From: Leifsonia tongyongensis
GTDB taxonomy: Bacteria > Actinomycetota > Actinomycetes > Actinomycetales > Microbacteriaceae
Direction: 5' to 3'
Length of the DNA stretch: 64,000 nt
Assembly (NCBI RefSeq): GCF_010686705.1
Contig: NZ_JAAGWY010000001.1
Location: 1,116,001-1,180,000, forward strand
Shown: positions 54,975 to 62,774 of the stretch, piece by piece
Numbering within the stretch: position 1 is the stretch's first letter
Layout: every line of letters starts with the position of its first letter
Position numbers and translations under genes: made by a program
The notes under the pieces: generated by a model
Seen by the model: only the letters and a program-made list of their open reading frames with translations
The model's database searches: none
Told to the model about the DNA's origin: nothing

Positions 54975-56213
54975 ATGGCTATCGCAACCGCGGACGACGC
55001 AGGGCTGCCACACGCCCGGTCGCAAGCACGGCACCTCACCGGGTTCTGGCTGGTGACTGGTGCAGTCGTCATCCTGCAGGCGTTCGCTACGCTTCCTACT
55101 CCGCTCTGGCCGCTCTACGCACAGCAGGACGGACTGAACTCGACCCTGGTGACCGTGGCATTCGGAATCACGGTCGTCGGCACGGTCGCCGGGCTCGTCT
55201 TCTTCGGGCACCTGTCGGATCGCTTCGGTCGACGTCGCATCATCGTGCCGGCCCTGGTCGTCGGCCTCGTCGCCGCAGTCGTGATGATGGTGTGGCCCGC
55301 GTATCCGGGACTCCTGGTCGGGCGCTTCCTCACGGGGCTCGCGGTGGGGCTGGTCGCATCCACCGCCACGACCTACCTGTCGGATCTTTACCGGGCCGCA
55401 CGACCATCCAACGCGCTGTCTCGTTTCCCCGCTACCGTCGCATCCATCGCGGTCCTCGGCGGCCTGTCGCTCGGCCCGCTCGTCTCGGGAGTGATCGCAC
55501 AGTGGTTCACCGCCCCGTTGACGACGTCGTATGTCATCTTCATCGTGGCGATGAGCGTCGGAACAGTAGCGGTCCTGCTGAGCCCGGAGACCGTTGACCG
55601 GCGGGCGCTCCGCAAGGAGGAGACGCGGCGATTCCGACTCCGGGATGGTCAGCGCCTGGCCTTCATCGGAGCGTCCGCGGTGGCGTTCTGCTCGTTCGGT
55701 GGGTTCGGAGTGCTTCTGTCCCTCGGCTCGTTGATCGTGCAGAACGAGCTGCATGTCGCAGCACCGGTCGTCTGGGGATTCGCGGCATTCGTGGCGCTCG
55801 GGGTATCCGCCGTTTCGCAGATCGCCCTTGGAGGGCTCTCGCCTCGTTGGATGCTGGGCCTGGGCACCGGCGCCGCAGCGGTCGGGTTCCTGGTCATCAT
55901 CGTCGGACTGTTCAACCCGTCGCTGACCCTCTTCCTGATCGGCGCGGGTATCGCCGGCGCGGGGCTGGGCCTGCTGTTCAAGTCTGCTCTGGCCGTCGCG
56001 GTGACGACCGCCGATCCGGCCTCGACGGCGGGCGTGATCGCCATCTTCTTCACGATCACCTACCTGGGACAGGGCCTGCCGCCGGTACTGCTGGCGATTG
56101 CTACCTCGTTCGTGAGCCCTCAGGTCGGTCTCAGCGCGTTCGCTGTGGTCATCGTCGCTGTGACTCTAGTCGCCGCGCGGCTGCAGGTTTCGGCGCTGCG
56201 CAAGAGCAGCTGA
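54975..56213 (+). CDS. MFS transporter (drug-efflux-like)
   Basis: 412-residue twelve-helix major facilitator. ATG 54975 has GGAG eight bases upstream. Helix 1 is WLVTGAVVILQAFATLPTPL, and the loop-2 motif reads FGHLSDRFGRRRI, the MFS signature. VGRFLTGLAVGLVASTATTYL (fourth helix, read in parts) resembles antiporter motif C-like sequence. Divergent from the LysR gene. An exporter of an aromatic or antimicrobial compound is likely, but the substrate is not known. Confidence 0.9.
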   Translation: MAIATADDAGLPHARSQARHLTGFWLVTGAVVILQAFATLPTPLWPLYAQQDGLNSTLVTVAFGITVVGTVAGLVFFGHLSDRFGRRRIIVPALVVGLVAAVVMMVWPAYPGLLVGRFLTGLAVGLVASTATTYLSDLYRAARPSNALSRFPATVASIAVLGGLSLGPLVSGVIAQWFTAPLTTSYVIFIVAMSVGTVAVLLSPETVDRRALRKEETRRFRLRDGQRLAFIGASAVAFCSFGGFGVLLSLGSLIVQNELHVAAPVVWGFAAFVALGVSAVSQIALGGLSPRWMLGLGTGAAAVGFLVIIVGLFNPSLTLFLIGAGIAGAGLGLLFKSALAVAVTTADPASTAGVIAIFFTITYLGQGLPPVLLAIATSFVSPQVGLSAFAVVIVAVTLVAARLQVSALRKSS

Positions 56214-56274
56214 TTGCCGGTGATTCCCGGCCCTGAGAGGATCGGGGGCGTAACGCCGGGAGGAAGGAAACACC

Positions 56275-56697
56275 ATGGCACAGGACAATTCGGATGAGCG
56301 CCGGTACGAGGATGCCCTCGATACGGCGGAGCAGCTCCTCGGGTTCCGACTTGAGCGATTCCTCGGCAGGGGTCAAGGCGAACCAGAGAACAGCGGTGAT
56401 TTCAAACGCTTGGCAACCATCCACACCTTCGGCGATTCATGGCCGCGAACCCAGCATCTCGACACCCGTACCCGTGCCCTCGTTTCGGTCACCATCGCCG
56501 CATCGCTCGGCATCCTGGAGCCGCTTCGCGGGCAGCTGCGAATCGCGCTGAACAGTGGGGTCACACCCGAGGAGATCGTCGAAGCCTTCATTCACATCGA
56601 GGCGTACGCCGGAGCGGCGCGCGCTTTCGACAGCTACGCGATAGCGCAGCAGGTCTTCGCTGAACGGGCGCACGAAGCCGGCGGTGATTCGCGCTAG
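56275..56697 (+). CDS. Carboxymuconolactone decarboxylase (CMD) family protein
   Basis: 140 residues with the CMD helical core TRTRALVSVTIAASLG (60-75), LNSGVTPEEIVEAFIHIEAYAG (88-109) and a final helix. It has no cysteine at all, so it lacks the CxxC of AhpD-type peroxidases and is closer to true decarboxylase-like members. A specific reaction cannot be assigned. It overlaps the end of the convergent LysR-like gene by 4 bp. Confidence 0.88.
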   Translation: MAQDNSDERRYEDALDTAEQLLGFRLERFLGRGQGEPENSGDFKRLATIHTFGDSWPRTQHLDTRTRALVSVTIAASLGILEPLRGQLRIALNSGVTPEEIVEAFIHIEAYAGAARAFDSYAIAQQVFAERAHEAGGDSR

Positions 56698-57041
56698 CGG
56701 CCCTGACGCTTCTTGAATGGCTTCGGCTGTCCCTTCACGGCGGGGGCACGGCCCTTGCCCTTCGAGGCCTTGGCTTTGCCGCCGGCCGGAACGACGGGCT
56801 TCTCGACCGCGGCCGGGGCTGCCGCGATCTCGTCTCGTGCCGTCGCAAGAAACAGGGTTCCGGCCTTGGTCAGTCGGGTTCCTGTGGGGTCACGGATGAA
56901 GAGTGGAGATCCCACTTCGTCTTCAAGCTTCGAGATCGACGAGTAGAGAGCAGCGAGTGGGATGTTGAGTGCGCTTGCTGCACGCGGAAAATGCAACTCC
57001 TCGGCCACGGCGACAAACCGAATGAGCAGGGTGATATTCAC
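56694..57041 (-). CDS. Short LysR-like DNA-binding protein with basic tail
   Basis: About 115 residues from GTG 57041, which has AAGAAGG just upstream; ATG 57062 is the alternative. The N-terminal half is a LysR winged helix (FVAVAEELHFPRAASALNIPLAALYSSISKLEDEVG, read in parts). Instead of an effector domain it has a Lys/Ala/Pro/Gly-rich tail (GGKAKASKGKGRAP, QPKPFKKRQGR). It cannot sense a ligand as LysR proteins do; the basic tail suggests non-specific DNA or RNA binding. It is not an obvious truncation, because the tail looks designed and the reading frame is intact. Confidence 0.8.
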   Translation of the reverse strand: MNITLLIRFVAVAEELHFPRAASALNIPLAALYSSISKLEDEVGSPLFIRDPTGTRLTKAGTLFLATARDEIAAAPAAVEKPVVPAGGKAKASKGKGRAPAVKGQPKPFKKRQGR

Positions 57042-57085
57042 AAAAAGACCTTCTTGGATCATGGATCGGCACGACCACGACGTTG

Positions 57086-57313
57086 TTACGGGCGGACGCG
57101 AACGCTGCGTCCCTCGAAGGTGACGATGTCGCCGAATTGAAGCTGCCGTCCGCGGCGGCGATCAACCTCACCGTTCACGGTCACGAAGCCGTCGACGATG
57201 GCCTCCTTCACGTTTCCACCGGAGTCCAGGAGCCCAGCGAACTTCAGAAACTGCCCGAGGCGGATGCCCTCACCACCGATCGGGACGTCTTCGATCGGAG
57301 CCGCGTTCGTCAT
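57086..57313 (-). CDS. S4-domain RNA-binding protein (YbcJ-like)
   Basis: 75-residue protein made of a single S4 domain: IRLGQFLKFAGLLDSGG...AKE-like helix, then VTVNGEVDRRRGRQLQFGD and a closing strand VTFEGRSVRVRP. Such proteins bind structured RNA or the ribosome. It lies 45 bp upstream of the short LysR-like gene on the same strand, and the two may be cotranscribed. Confidence 0.88.
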   Translation of the reverse strand: MTNAAPIEDVPIGGEGIRLGQFLKFAGLLDSGGNVKEAIVDGFVTVNGEVDRRRGRQLQFGDIVTFEGRSVRVRP

Positions 57314-57444
57314 TCCCGAATGCTAACCCACGAGGCGCGGACACTGAGCTGATCGGTCGACGGATGGGGCGGGTTCTGCGGTGTCGTCGTGCGGTGTAGC
57401 GTGCGGGGGAGGCGAGGCATCTGGCCGGCGCGGAGGGGACAATC

Positions 57445-57771
57445 ATGGACGACCGCATCCCGGAGGACGGCATCTTCGACGACGACGAGATCGGCGAGGC
57501 CGACGCCGGCGAGACCCCCGGCTGGGTCGACCCCACTGAGGGGGAAGTCGACTACGCGCTCAACGACCCGATCGCGGAAAAGGAGTTCGCCGACGAGCTC
57601 GTCACCAATGACGCCGTGGCGGGTGAGACCGTCTGGCCCGGCGCCGGCGGGCCGTTCGGCGGTGAGCCACCTGAGCCGGAGCCCATACTCGACGAACACG
57701 AGCATGTGCTCGAGCGCGACCCGGAGGAAGCCGTCCTGACGCGGGAAGAGGCGGAGGAAGAGGGCATCTGA
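57445..57771 (+). CDS. Acidic DUF5709-like protein
   Basis: 108 residues, strongly acidic (Asp/Glu-rich) with little hydrophobic core. It starts MDDRIPEDGIFDDDEIGEAD and has GWVDPTEGEVDYALND near 31-46, which I associate with the actinobacterial DUF5709 family. Function unknown; probably intrinsically disordered. It is a single gene between the S4 protein and the DHA2 pump. Confidence 0.75.
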   Translation: MDDRIPEDGIFDDDEIGEADAGETPGWVDPTEGEVDYALNDPIAEKEFADELVTNDAVAGETVWPGAGGPFGGEPPEPEPILDEHEHVLERDPEEAVLTREEAEEEGI

Positions 57772-57782
57772 CCTGCGACGGA

Positions 57783-59249
57783 CTACTCCACCACCTGGTC
57801 GACGACCGTGTCGGGCTTTGCTCGACGTGCGGGCCTGATGTTCTCGCCTGCCGATCGCGACATCATCAGCGCCTCGACCACGGGAACGAGGGTCAACAGG
57901 GCGATGATCGCGAATGCCACCTGGAACTCGGCAACCGATCCTGATGCGTTGAACCAGCCGGCGATCGGCTGGCCGACGGTGAGGGCGACGGCGCCGATCG
58001 CGACACCGTAGCTGGCGGCCAGCTGCTGCACCGTTGAGGCGAGCGTGTTCGCATCCGTCATGTCCGCATCCGGGATGTCCGCGAAAGCGATCGTGTTGTA
58101 TGCGGTGAACCCGATCGACCTGACCACGCCGCTGAAGAACAGCAGTGCGATGATCGCGGCGATCGGGGTCGATTGAGTCAGGAGGGCTTCGAGGGCCATG
58201 CTGAGCGCGGCGCCGATCGTCGCCCAGATGAGCACGTTCCGGAATCCGAAGCGGGTGAGGAGCGGGGTGGTCGCGGGTTTGATCACGAGGTTGCCGAGAA
58301 ACAGGAACAGTACGAGAGCACCGGCCTGGACGGGAGTCCAGCCGAACGCATCCTGAAAGAAGAGAGGGAGCAGGAACGGGACTGCCGAGATGGTCAGGCG
58401 GAAGAACGATCCGCCGGCGTGGGTCACCCGGAAGGTCTCGATGCGGAAGGCACGGAGGTTCAGCAGCGGGTTCCTTGCCCGGAGCAGGTGGAACACGGCC
58501 CAGGCCGTGACGATGACGCCCACCGCGGCGGCGATGACGACGGCGATCCACGATGGCGAGGGCGAGACCAACAGCGCACCGAGGTAGACGAGCGCGCCCG
58601 GGCCGACGCAGACGAGCACGAATCCCAGGCGGTCGAGCCTTCTGGGCGTCCCGCGTTGCTCGTGGGGGACGACCTTCACCGCGACGATGAACGCCGCGAT
58701 TCCGAGTGGCACGTTGATCAGGAAGATCCACGGCCAGGTCGCATAAGTGGTGATCAGTCCGCCGAGCAGAGGGGCGATCACGGGTGCGAGAAGGGCCGGC
58801 CAGGTGATCAGGGCGATCACCCGGATCAGGTCCTGCTTGCCGGTGGCCCGAAGGACCGCGAGCCGGCCGACAGGCACCATCGTCGCCGCGCCGATTCCCT
58901 GGAAGACCCGCAGCACGGTGAACTCGGTGAGGCTCGTGCTCGTCGCGCATAGCGCGGACGCCACGGTGAAGATGACGATCGCGACGAGGAAGACGCGACG
59001 GGCACCGAAGCGGTCAGCCAGCCATCCGCTCAGCGGAATCAGCACGGCCAGGGTGAGGAGGTAGGCGGTGATCGCGATGCTCACCGACGCGGAATCGACT
59101 CCGAACGAACGAGCGATACTGGGCGCCGCCGTCGCGATGATCGTGCCGTCGAGGATCTCCATGAAGAAGACCCCGGCGACAAGCAGCGTCAGCGCGGTCT
59201 GGCCGTGGTGATCGTTGCTTCGTGGTCTCGCTCGCCTGTTTGGTTTCAT
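57783..59249 (-). CDS. MFS efflux pump, DHA2 (EmrB/QacA) type
   Basis: 488-residue, 14-helix drug:H+ antiporter. Helix 1 has FFMEILDGTIIATAAPSIA, the DHA2 motif with Asp; GWLADRFGARRVFL is loop 2-3; VFQGIGAATMVPVGRLAVL is the fourth-helix region (read in parts). Exporter of organic cations or antibiotics. ATG at 59249. A 24-bp imperfect palindrome about 60 bp upstream is a probable repressor site, but no regulator gene is adjacent. Confidence 0.9.
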   Translation of the reverse strand: MKPNRRARPRSNDHHGQTALTLLVAGVFFMEILDGTIIATAAPSIARSFGVDSASVSIAITAYLLTLAVLIPLSGWLADRFGARRVFLVAIVIFTVASALCATSTSLTEFTVLRVFQGIGAATMVPVGRLAVLRATGKQDLIRVIALITWPALLAPVIAPLLGGLITTYATWPWIFLINVPLGIAAFIVAVKVVPHEQRGTPRRLDRLGFVLVCVGPGALVYLGALLVSPSPSWIAVVIAAAVGVIVTAWAVFHLLRARNPLLNLRAFRIETFRVTHAGGSFFRLTISAVPFLLPLFFQDAFGWTPVQAGALVLFLFLGNLVIKPATTPLLTRFGFRNVLIWATIGAALSMALEALLTQSTPIAAIIALLFFSGVVRSIGFTAYNTIAFADIPDADMTDANTLASTVQQLAASYGVAIGAVALTVGQPIAGWFNASGSVAEFQVAFAIIALLTLVPVVEALMMSRSAGENIRPARRAKPDTVVDQVVE

Positions 59250-59306
59250 AGCCCTTCAAACCTAGAGCCAGCGGCTGAGTCGCGATTTGACGCTCAATCT
59301 GTCATC

Positions 59307-59330
59307 TGTAAGATATGGCGATATCTTGCA
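59307..59330. promoter_or_regulatory. Palindrome upstream of the DHA2 pump gene
   Basis: AAGATAT (59310-59316), GGCG, ATATCTT (59321-59327): perfect 7-bp arms, extending to TG...CA at 59307-59330 with one mismatched pair. Very AT-rich against its surroundings. Likely operator of the pump, regulator unknown. Confidence 0.6.
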
Positions 59331-59396
59331 CCTGTTAGAGAAGCCTTCGATGACGAGGAGCGGCCGAGCGTCCCGTAGGGCCGGCCTTCGCGCAGC

Positions 59397-60326
59397 TCAC
59401 CGACTGACGAGCTGCTCGCCCCGATGGAACGCGCCGAGCGCTGCATTCGCGTACGCGCGCCACTCGGCGGTAATCCCCCCGTGGGTGACTCCAGCGAACG
59501 TCGCGGTGACGACAGGGACCCCTGCGTCGCTGAGGCGAGCGGCGTAGGCCTCGCATTCGTCGCGGCGCGGGTCCAGCTCACCGTTCATGAACAGGGCAGG
59601 TGCCGCCCCCGACAGCTCGGGAGAGAAGAGCGGTGAAGCCAGCGGATCGGCTCGCTGGGCGACAGAAGACAGATACAGGTCGATGAGCGCGAGGTCCGCC
59701 TCGCGGGTGGTGTCGTGGTCCGGGGCCGGATTTCTCCAGGCGTTGGAGGACTTGGTCAGATCGGTGCCGGCCATCTCGAGTAGCTGGAAGCCGATTACGG
59801 GCGACCGTCGTGACTGTGCGAGAAGTGCGACGGCCGCGGCGAAATTGCCGCCGGCGGATGCGCCGCCCACCGATGTCCTCGTCGGGTCGATGCCCAGCTC
59901 GTCGGCTTCTTCGACGAGCGCGCCGAGGGCCGCATAGGAGTCCTCGATCCCTGTCGGGAACCGGTACTCAGGAGCGAGCCGGTACTCGACCGATGCAACC
60001 AGGCAGTGGGATTCGATGGCGCGATCTGCAAGATCCGCATCCAGGCTTCCGTCGAACGCCGAACCGAAGATGAACGCGCCGCCATGGAGGTACAGGTGAA
60101 GAGGGAGGGGATTGTTCGTGCCGATCGGACGATAGAGACGCACCGGTACGCCGCCGGCTGCGGTGTCGTCGATGTCGATATCGGGTCGGCATGGCCGTGA
60201 CGAAGCCACGAGGAACGCACTGATCGCGGTTCTCGCCTCAGCGATGTTGTCGGCCGTGAGTGGCCCGATCGACTCGAGTTGCGAGTAATCCGGTTGAGCT
60301 TCGTCCGTGCTCGGGCGGTGGGACAT
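59397..60326 (-). CDS. HSL-type alpha/beta hydrolase (esterase)
   Basis: 309-residue esterase of the hormone-sensitive-lipase family. It has LHLYLHGGAFIFGS (oxyanion HGG), VASVEYRLAPEYRFP, and elbow VGGASAGGNFA with the nucleophile Ser. GELDPRRDECEAYA carries the Asp and GVTHGG the His. ATG 60326 follows AAAGGC. It lies 12 bp after an AGE-family epimerase gene and is a close paralogue of the esterase at 61589. Probably removes acyl groups from sugars. Confidence 0.9.
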   Translation of the reverse strand: MSHRPSTDEAQPDYSQLESIGPLTADNIAEARTAISAFLVASSRPCRPDIDIDDTAAGGVPVRLYRPIGTNNPLPLHLYLHGGAFIFGSAFDGSLDADLADRAIESHCLVASVEYRLAPEYRFPTGIEDSYAALGALVEEADELGIDPTRTSVGGASAGGNFAAAVALLAQSRRSPVIGFQLLEMAGTDLTKSSNAWRNPAPDHDTTREADLALIDLYLSSVAQRADPLASPLFSPELSGAAPALFMNGELDPRRDECEAYAARLSDAGVPVVTATFAGVTHGGITAEWRAYANAALGAFHRGEQLVSR

Positions 60327-60338
60327 CTGTGTTGCCTT

Positions 60339-61580
60339 TCAAGAGGGAGGTTGCAGCGCGGCTACCGCGCGGGAGGAACGGATCGCGGATGCGAGCGAGG
60401 CTGTCAGGGGAAGCCGAGGCAGCAGCGTCGCTTGGAAGGCGTGGTAGACATCGGCCTTTCCCTTCTTGACCGTCGATGCCGGGTGGCCCGTCGCATCGAG
60501 CTCGTGGTGCCAGCTACCCGCGCCTCGGTCGATGAAATGGTCCTCCGCCCAGTGCCACCATTCGTCGTAGCGGAGTCGGTACGCTTCGTTGCCGGTGACC
60601 TGGTGCATCGCCGCGGTCGCCCCGAGAGCCTCGGCGAGCACCCAGTGGAGGCGCTCGGTGACGACCGGTCGGCCCTCCCAATCCACGGTGTAGAGGAAAC
60701 CTTCGTGGCCGTCGGCATTCCATCCGTCCCGTTGAGCGCGCGCGAACAGCTGACGTGCGGCGGGAAGAAGCCAGTCGGCGTCGGGTCGGGCGGCGCGCAT
60801 GTGGAGGAGCAGCCGGGACCACTCGATCCCGTGACCGACCGTCGACCCGAAGGGCCGGAAGGGGTCGGCGGGGTGTTGCTCGTTGTAGCGCAACGCAGGT
60901 GACCAGTTCGAGTCGAAGTGCTCGACGATCCGCCAGTCGGTGTTCCGCGCAACGGAGTTGACGAGAAATGCGGCGATCTCGAGGGCCCGATCGGCCAGCG
61001 CCGGGTCGCCCGTTGCATCGCTTGCGGCCAGCAATGCCTCGACGGCGTGCATGTTGCTGTTGCCTCCACGGTAGGTGTCCAACGAGCTCCAGCTGCGATC
61101 CCACCGTTCGCGCAAGAGCCCGGACTCTGGTTCGCGGAACCGTCGCTCGATGACTCCCAAGGCTTGCGCGAGCAACTCTGCCGCGCCCGGTCGGCCCGCG
61201 CTGGTCGCGCTCGCCGCGGCCAGCAACACGAAGGTATGGGGGTAGGCCGCCTTCTCGTCCGTCAGCGGACGCCCTGCCCGATCCGTCGCCGTATACCAGC
61301 CACCGTGTCGGTCGTCGTGCAACGGGCCGGTGAGTGCGGCGATGCCGTGGTCTGCGTACTCGGCCGCCCATTCGTGGCCGAGAAGAACCGCGAGGGAGAA
61401 CACATGGGTCATCCGGGCGGTGAGGTAGGTGTGGACGGTGTCGTCCGCCATCGGTGAGCCGTCGGAGTCCAGCCAGCCGTAGCCCCACTCCGGAAGTCGG
61501 GCGTTGCGCGCAAAGGCGAGCAGCCGCTCTCCTTCAGCTCGCAAATACTGCGGGCTGCCCGGTCGGGTGCTGTGCATCAT
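60339..61580 (-). CDS. AGE-family sugar epimerase/isomerase
   Basis: 413-residue (alpha/alpha)6-barrel enzyme of the N-acylglucosamine 2-epimerase superfamily. YTATDRAGRPLTDEKAAYPHTFVLLA (read in parts near 95-120), NSNMHAVEALLAA, GHGIEWSRLLLH and EALGATAAMHQVTGN carry the conserved His and Glu residues. The pattern is closer to mannose isomerase or related aldose-ketose isomerases than to GlcNAc epimerase, but I cannot separate them surely. It lies between two related esterases on the same strand, opposite a mannonate-type dehydratase. Confidence 0.85.
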   Translation of the reverse strand: MMHSTRPGSPQYLRAEGERLLAFARNARLPEWGYGWLDSDGSPMADDTVHTYLTARMTHVFSLAVLLGHEWAAEYADHGIAALTGPLHDDRHGGWYTATDRAGRPLTDEKAAYPHTFVLLAAASATSAGRPGAAELLAQALGVIERRFREPESGLLRERWDRSWSSLDTYRGGNSNMHAVEALLAASDATGDPALADRALEIAAFLVNSVARNTDWRIVEHFDSNWSPALRYNEQHPADPFRPFGSTVGHGIEWSRLLLHMRAARPDADWLLPAARQLFARAQRDGWNADGHEGFLYTVDWEGRPVVTERLHWVLAEALGATAAMHQVTGNEAYRLRYDEWWHWAEDHFIDRGAGSWHHELDATGHPASTVKKGKADVYHAFQATLLPRLPLTASLASAIRSSRAVAALQPPS

Positions 61581-61588
61581 GGCGTTGT

Positions 61589-62557
61589 CTACTCCGGCAG
61601 TTCAATGGGGCGTCCGGCCAGCGCAGCCCGGTTGGCCGCCGCCAGGACGGCGTTGACCTCGGCCCGCCAGTCACGCGCCGGCTGCCAGTCCGGCAGTGCC
61701 ACGGATCCGTGGACGTGACCCGCCATCGTGCGGCTGACCGCCGGGACACCGGCATCCTGCAACCGGGCAACGTAGGCCTCGCACTCATCCCGGCGTGGAT
61801 CGAACTCTGCGTTCATGACGTACGCCGGCGCGACCCCTTCCAGGTCGGCGGCGAAGTAGGGGGAGACATAAGGGTGGACACGTTCCGCGGGTGACGAGAG
61901 GTGCCGGTCATTCCACGCCACATCCGCTTCGCGGGTCGAGTCGTGCCCAGGGCCGGGGTTGCGCCACGCATGCGACGAGCTCGTGAGGTCGAGGCCCGCG
62001 ATCTCGAGCAGCTGCAGGGCGATCCGTGGACCGTTCTTGTCGCGCGCCATCAGTGCCACGACGGCGGCGAGATTGCCGCCTGCGGATCCGCCTCCCACGG
62101 TCACGACGTCGACGTCGACCCCGTATTCGTTTGCCTGCGCGATGAGGCCGGCGAAGGCCGAGTAGCAGTCATCGACCCCCGCCGGGAATGGATGCTCCGG
62201 CGCCAGTCGATACTCCACGGATGCGACCAGGCATCCGGCATCGAGGGCGCGGCGGGCGAGGAGGCCGTCCAGTTCTCCCGACAGTGCGGACCCGAGGATG
62301 AAGCCACCCCCGTGGTAGTAGACGTGCAGCGGAAGTGTGCGCTCCGAGGGCGGTCGATAGAGGCGCACGGGCACGTCACCGATGACGACATCCCTGATCT
62401 CCACCCCGTCCACAGGGCCATCCGACAAGTCGTTGTCGGTCTGGATCGCGGTCGCCCGGATCATCGCCAGAACCGCTGGGTCGTCGAGGTCGAGGCCTGC
62501 CCCGCCCATCGAGTGGTAGCGATCAAGCAATTCGCGTACTGGGGCGTCGAGTTCCAC
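61589..62557 (-). CDS. HSL-type alpha/beta hydrolase (esterase)
   Basis: 322 residues from GTG 62557, chosen because AAGGAGG stands just before it; the frame stays open to 62641 but that part has no ribosome site. It has LHVYYHGGGFILGS, VASVEYRLAPEHPFP, elbow VGGGSAGGNLA, Asp in AEFDPRRDECEAY, and His in AGHVHGS. Paralogue of the esterase at 59397 with the same DPRRDECEAY block. First gene of a three-gene minus-strand operon with the AGE epimerase and that esterase. Confidence 0.88.
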   Translation of the reverse strand: MELDAPVRELLDRYHSMGGAGLDLDDPAVLAMIRATAIQTDNDLSDGPVDGVEIRDVVIGDVPVRLYRPPSERTLPLHVYYHGGGFILGSALSGELDGLLARRALDAGCLVASVEYRLAPEHPFPAGVDDCYSAFAGLIAQANEYGVDVDVVTVGGGSAGGNLAAVVALMARDKNGPRIALQLLEIAGLDLTSSSHAWRNPGPGHDSTREADVAWNDRHLSSPAERVHPYVSPYFAADLEGVAPAYVMNAEFDPRRDECEAYVARLQDAGVPAVSRTMAGHVHGSVALPDWQPARDWRAEVNAVLAAANRAALAGRPIELPE

Positions 62558-62685
62558 GTCCGCCTCCTTGGGGATAGATGGGATGAATATGGGAAGATTC
62601 CCTATTGATGGGATAGTAGATTCGCCGAGATCGATAGTCAAGTTCCGCTATGACGGCAACATTGAGTAGATTTTGACCCATTGCT

Positions 62686-62714
62686 TGACAAATTGTGTCC
62701 CACAATGTGCAATA
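62686..62714 (+). promoter_or_regulatory. Promoter with ATTGTG-N3-CACAAT operator before the ManD-type gene
   Basis: TTGACA (62686-62691), a 17-bp spacer and TGCAAT (62709-62714). The spacer holds a perfect inverted repeat, ATTGTG (62693-62698) and CACAAT (62702-62707), exactly between the two boxes. The TTGT-N-ACAA form suits GntR-type repressors of sugar-acid genes. No such regulator is adjacent in the window. A second symmetrical patch, GGGAA-GA-TTCCC, lies near 62590-62601. Confidence 0.65.
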
Positions 62715-62774
62715 TACGCATGAAACATCCCATCTTTACGGATGTCTTCACAACCTCAGGAAAGTAGTTCATCC

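Noticed and set aside
57310-58950. Long minus-strand frame over the DHA2 pump and neighbours
   Set aside because: Arg/Pro/Gly-rich shadow of the pump gene in another frame.
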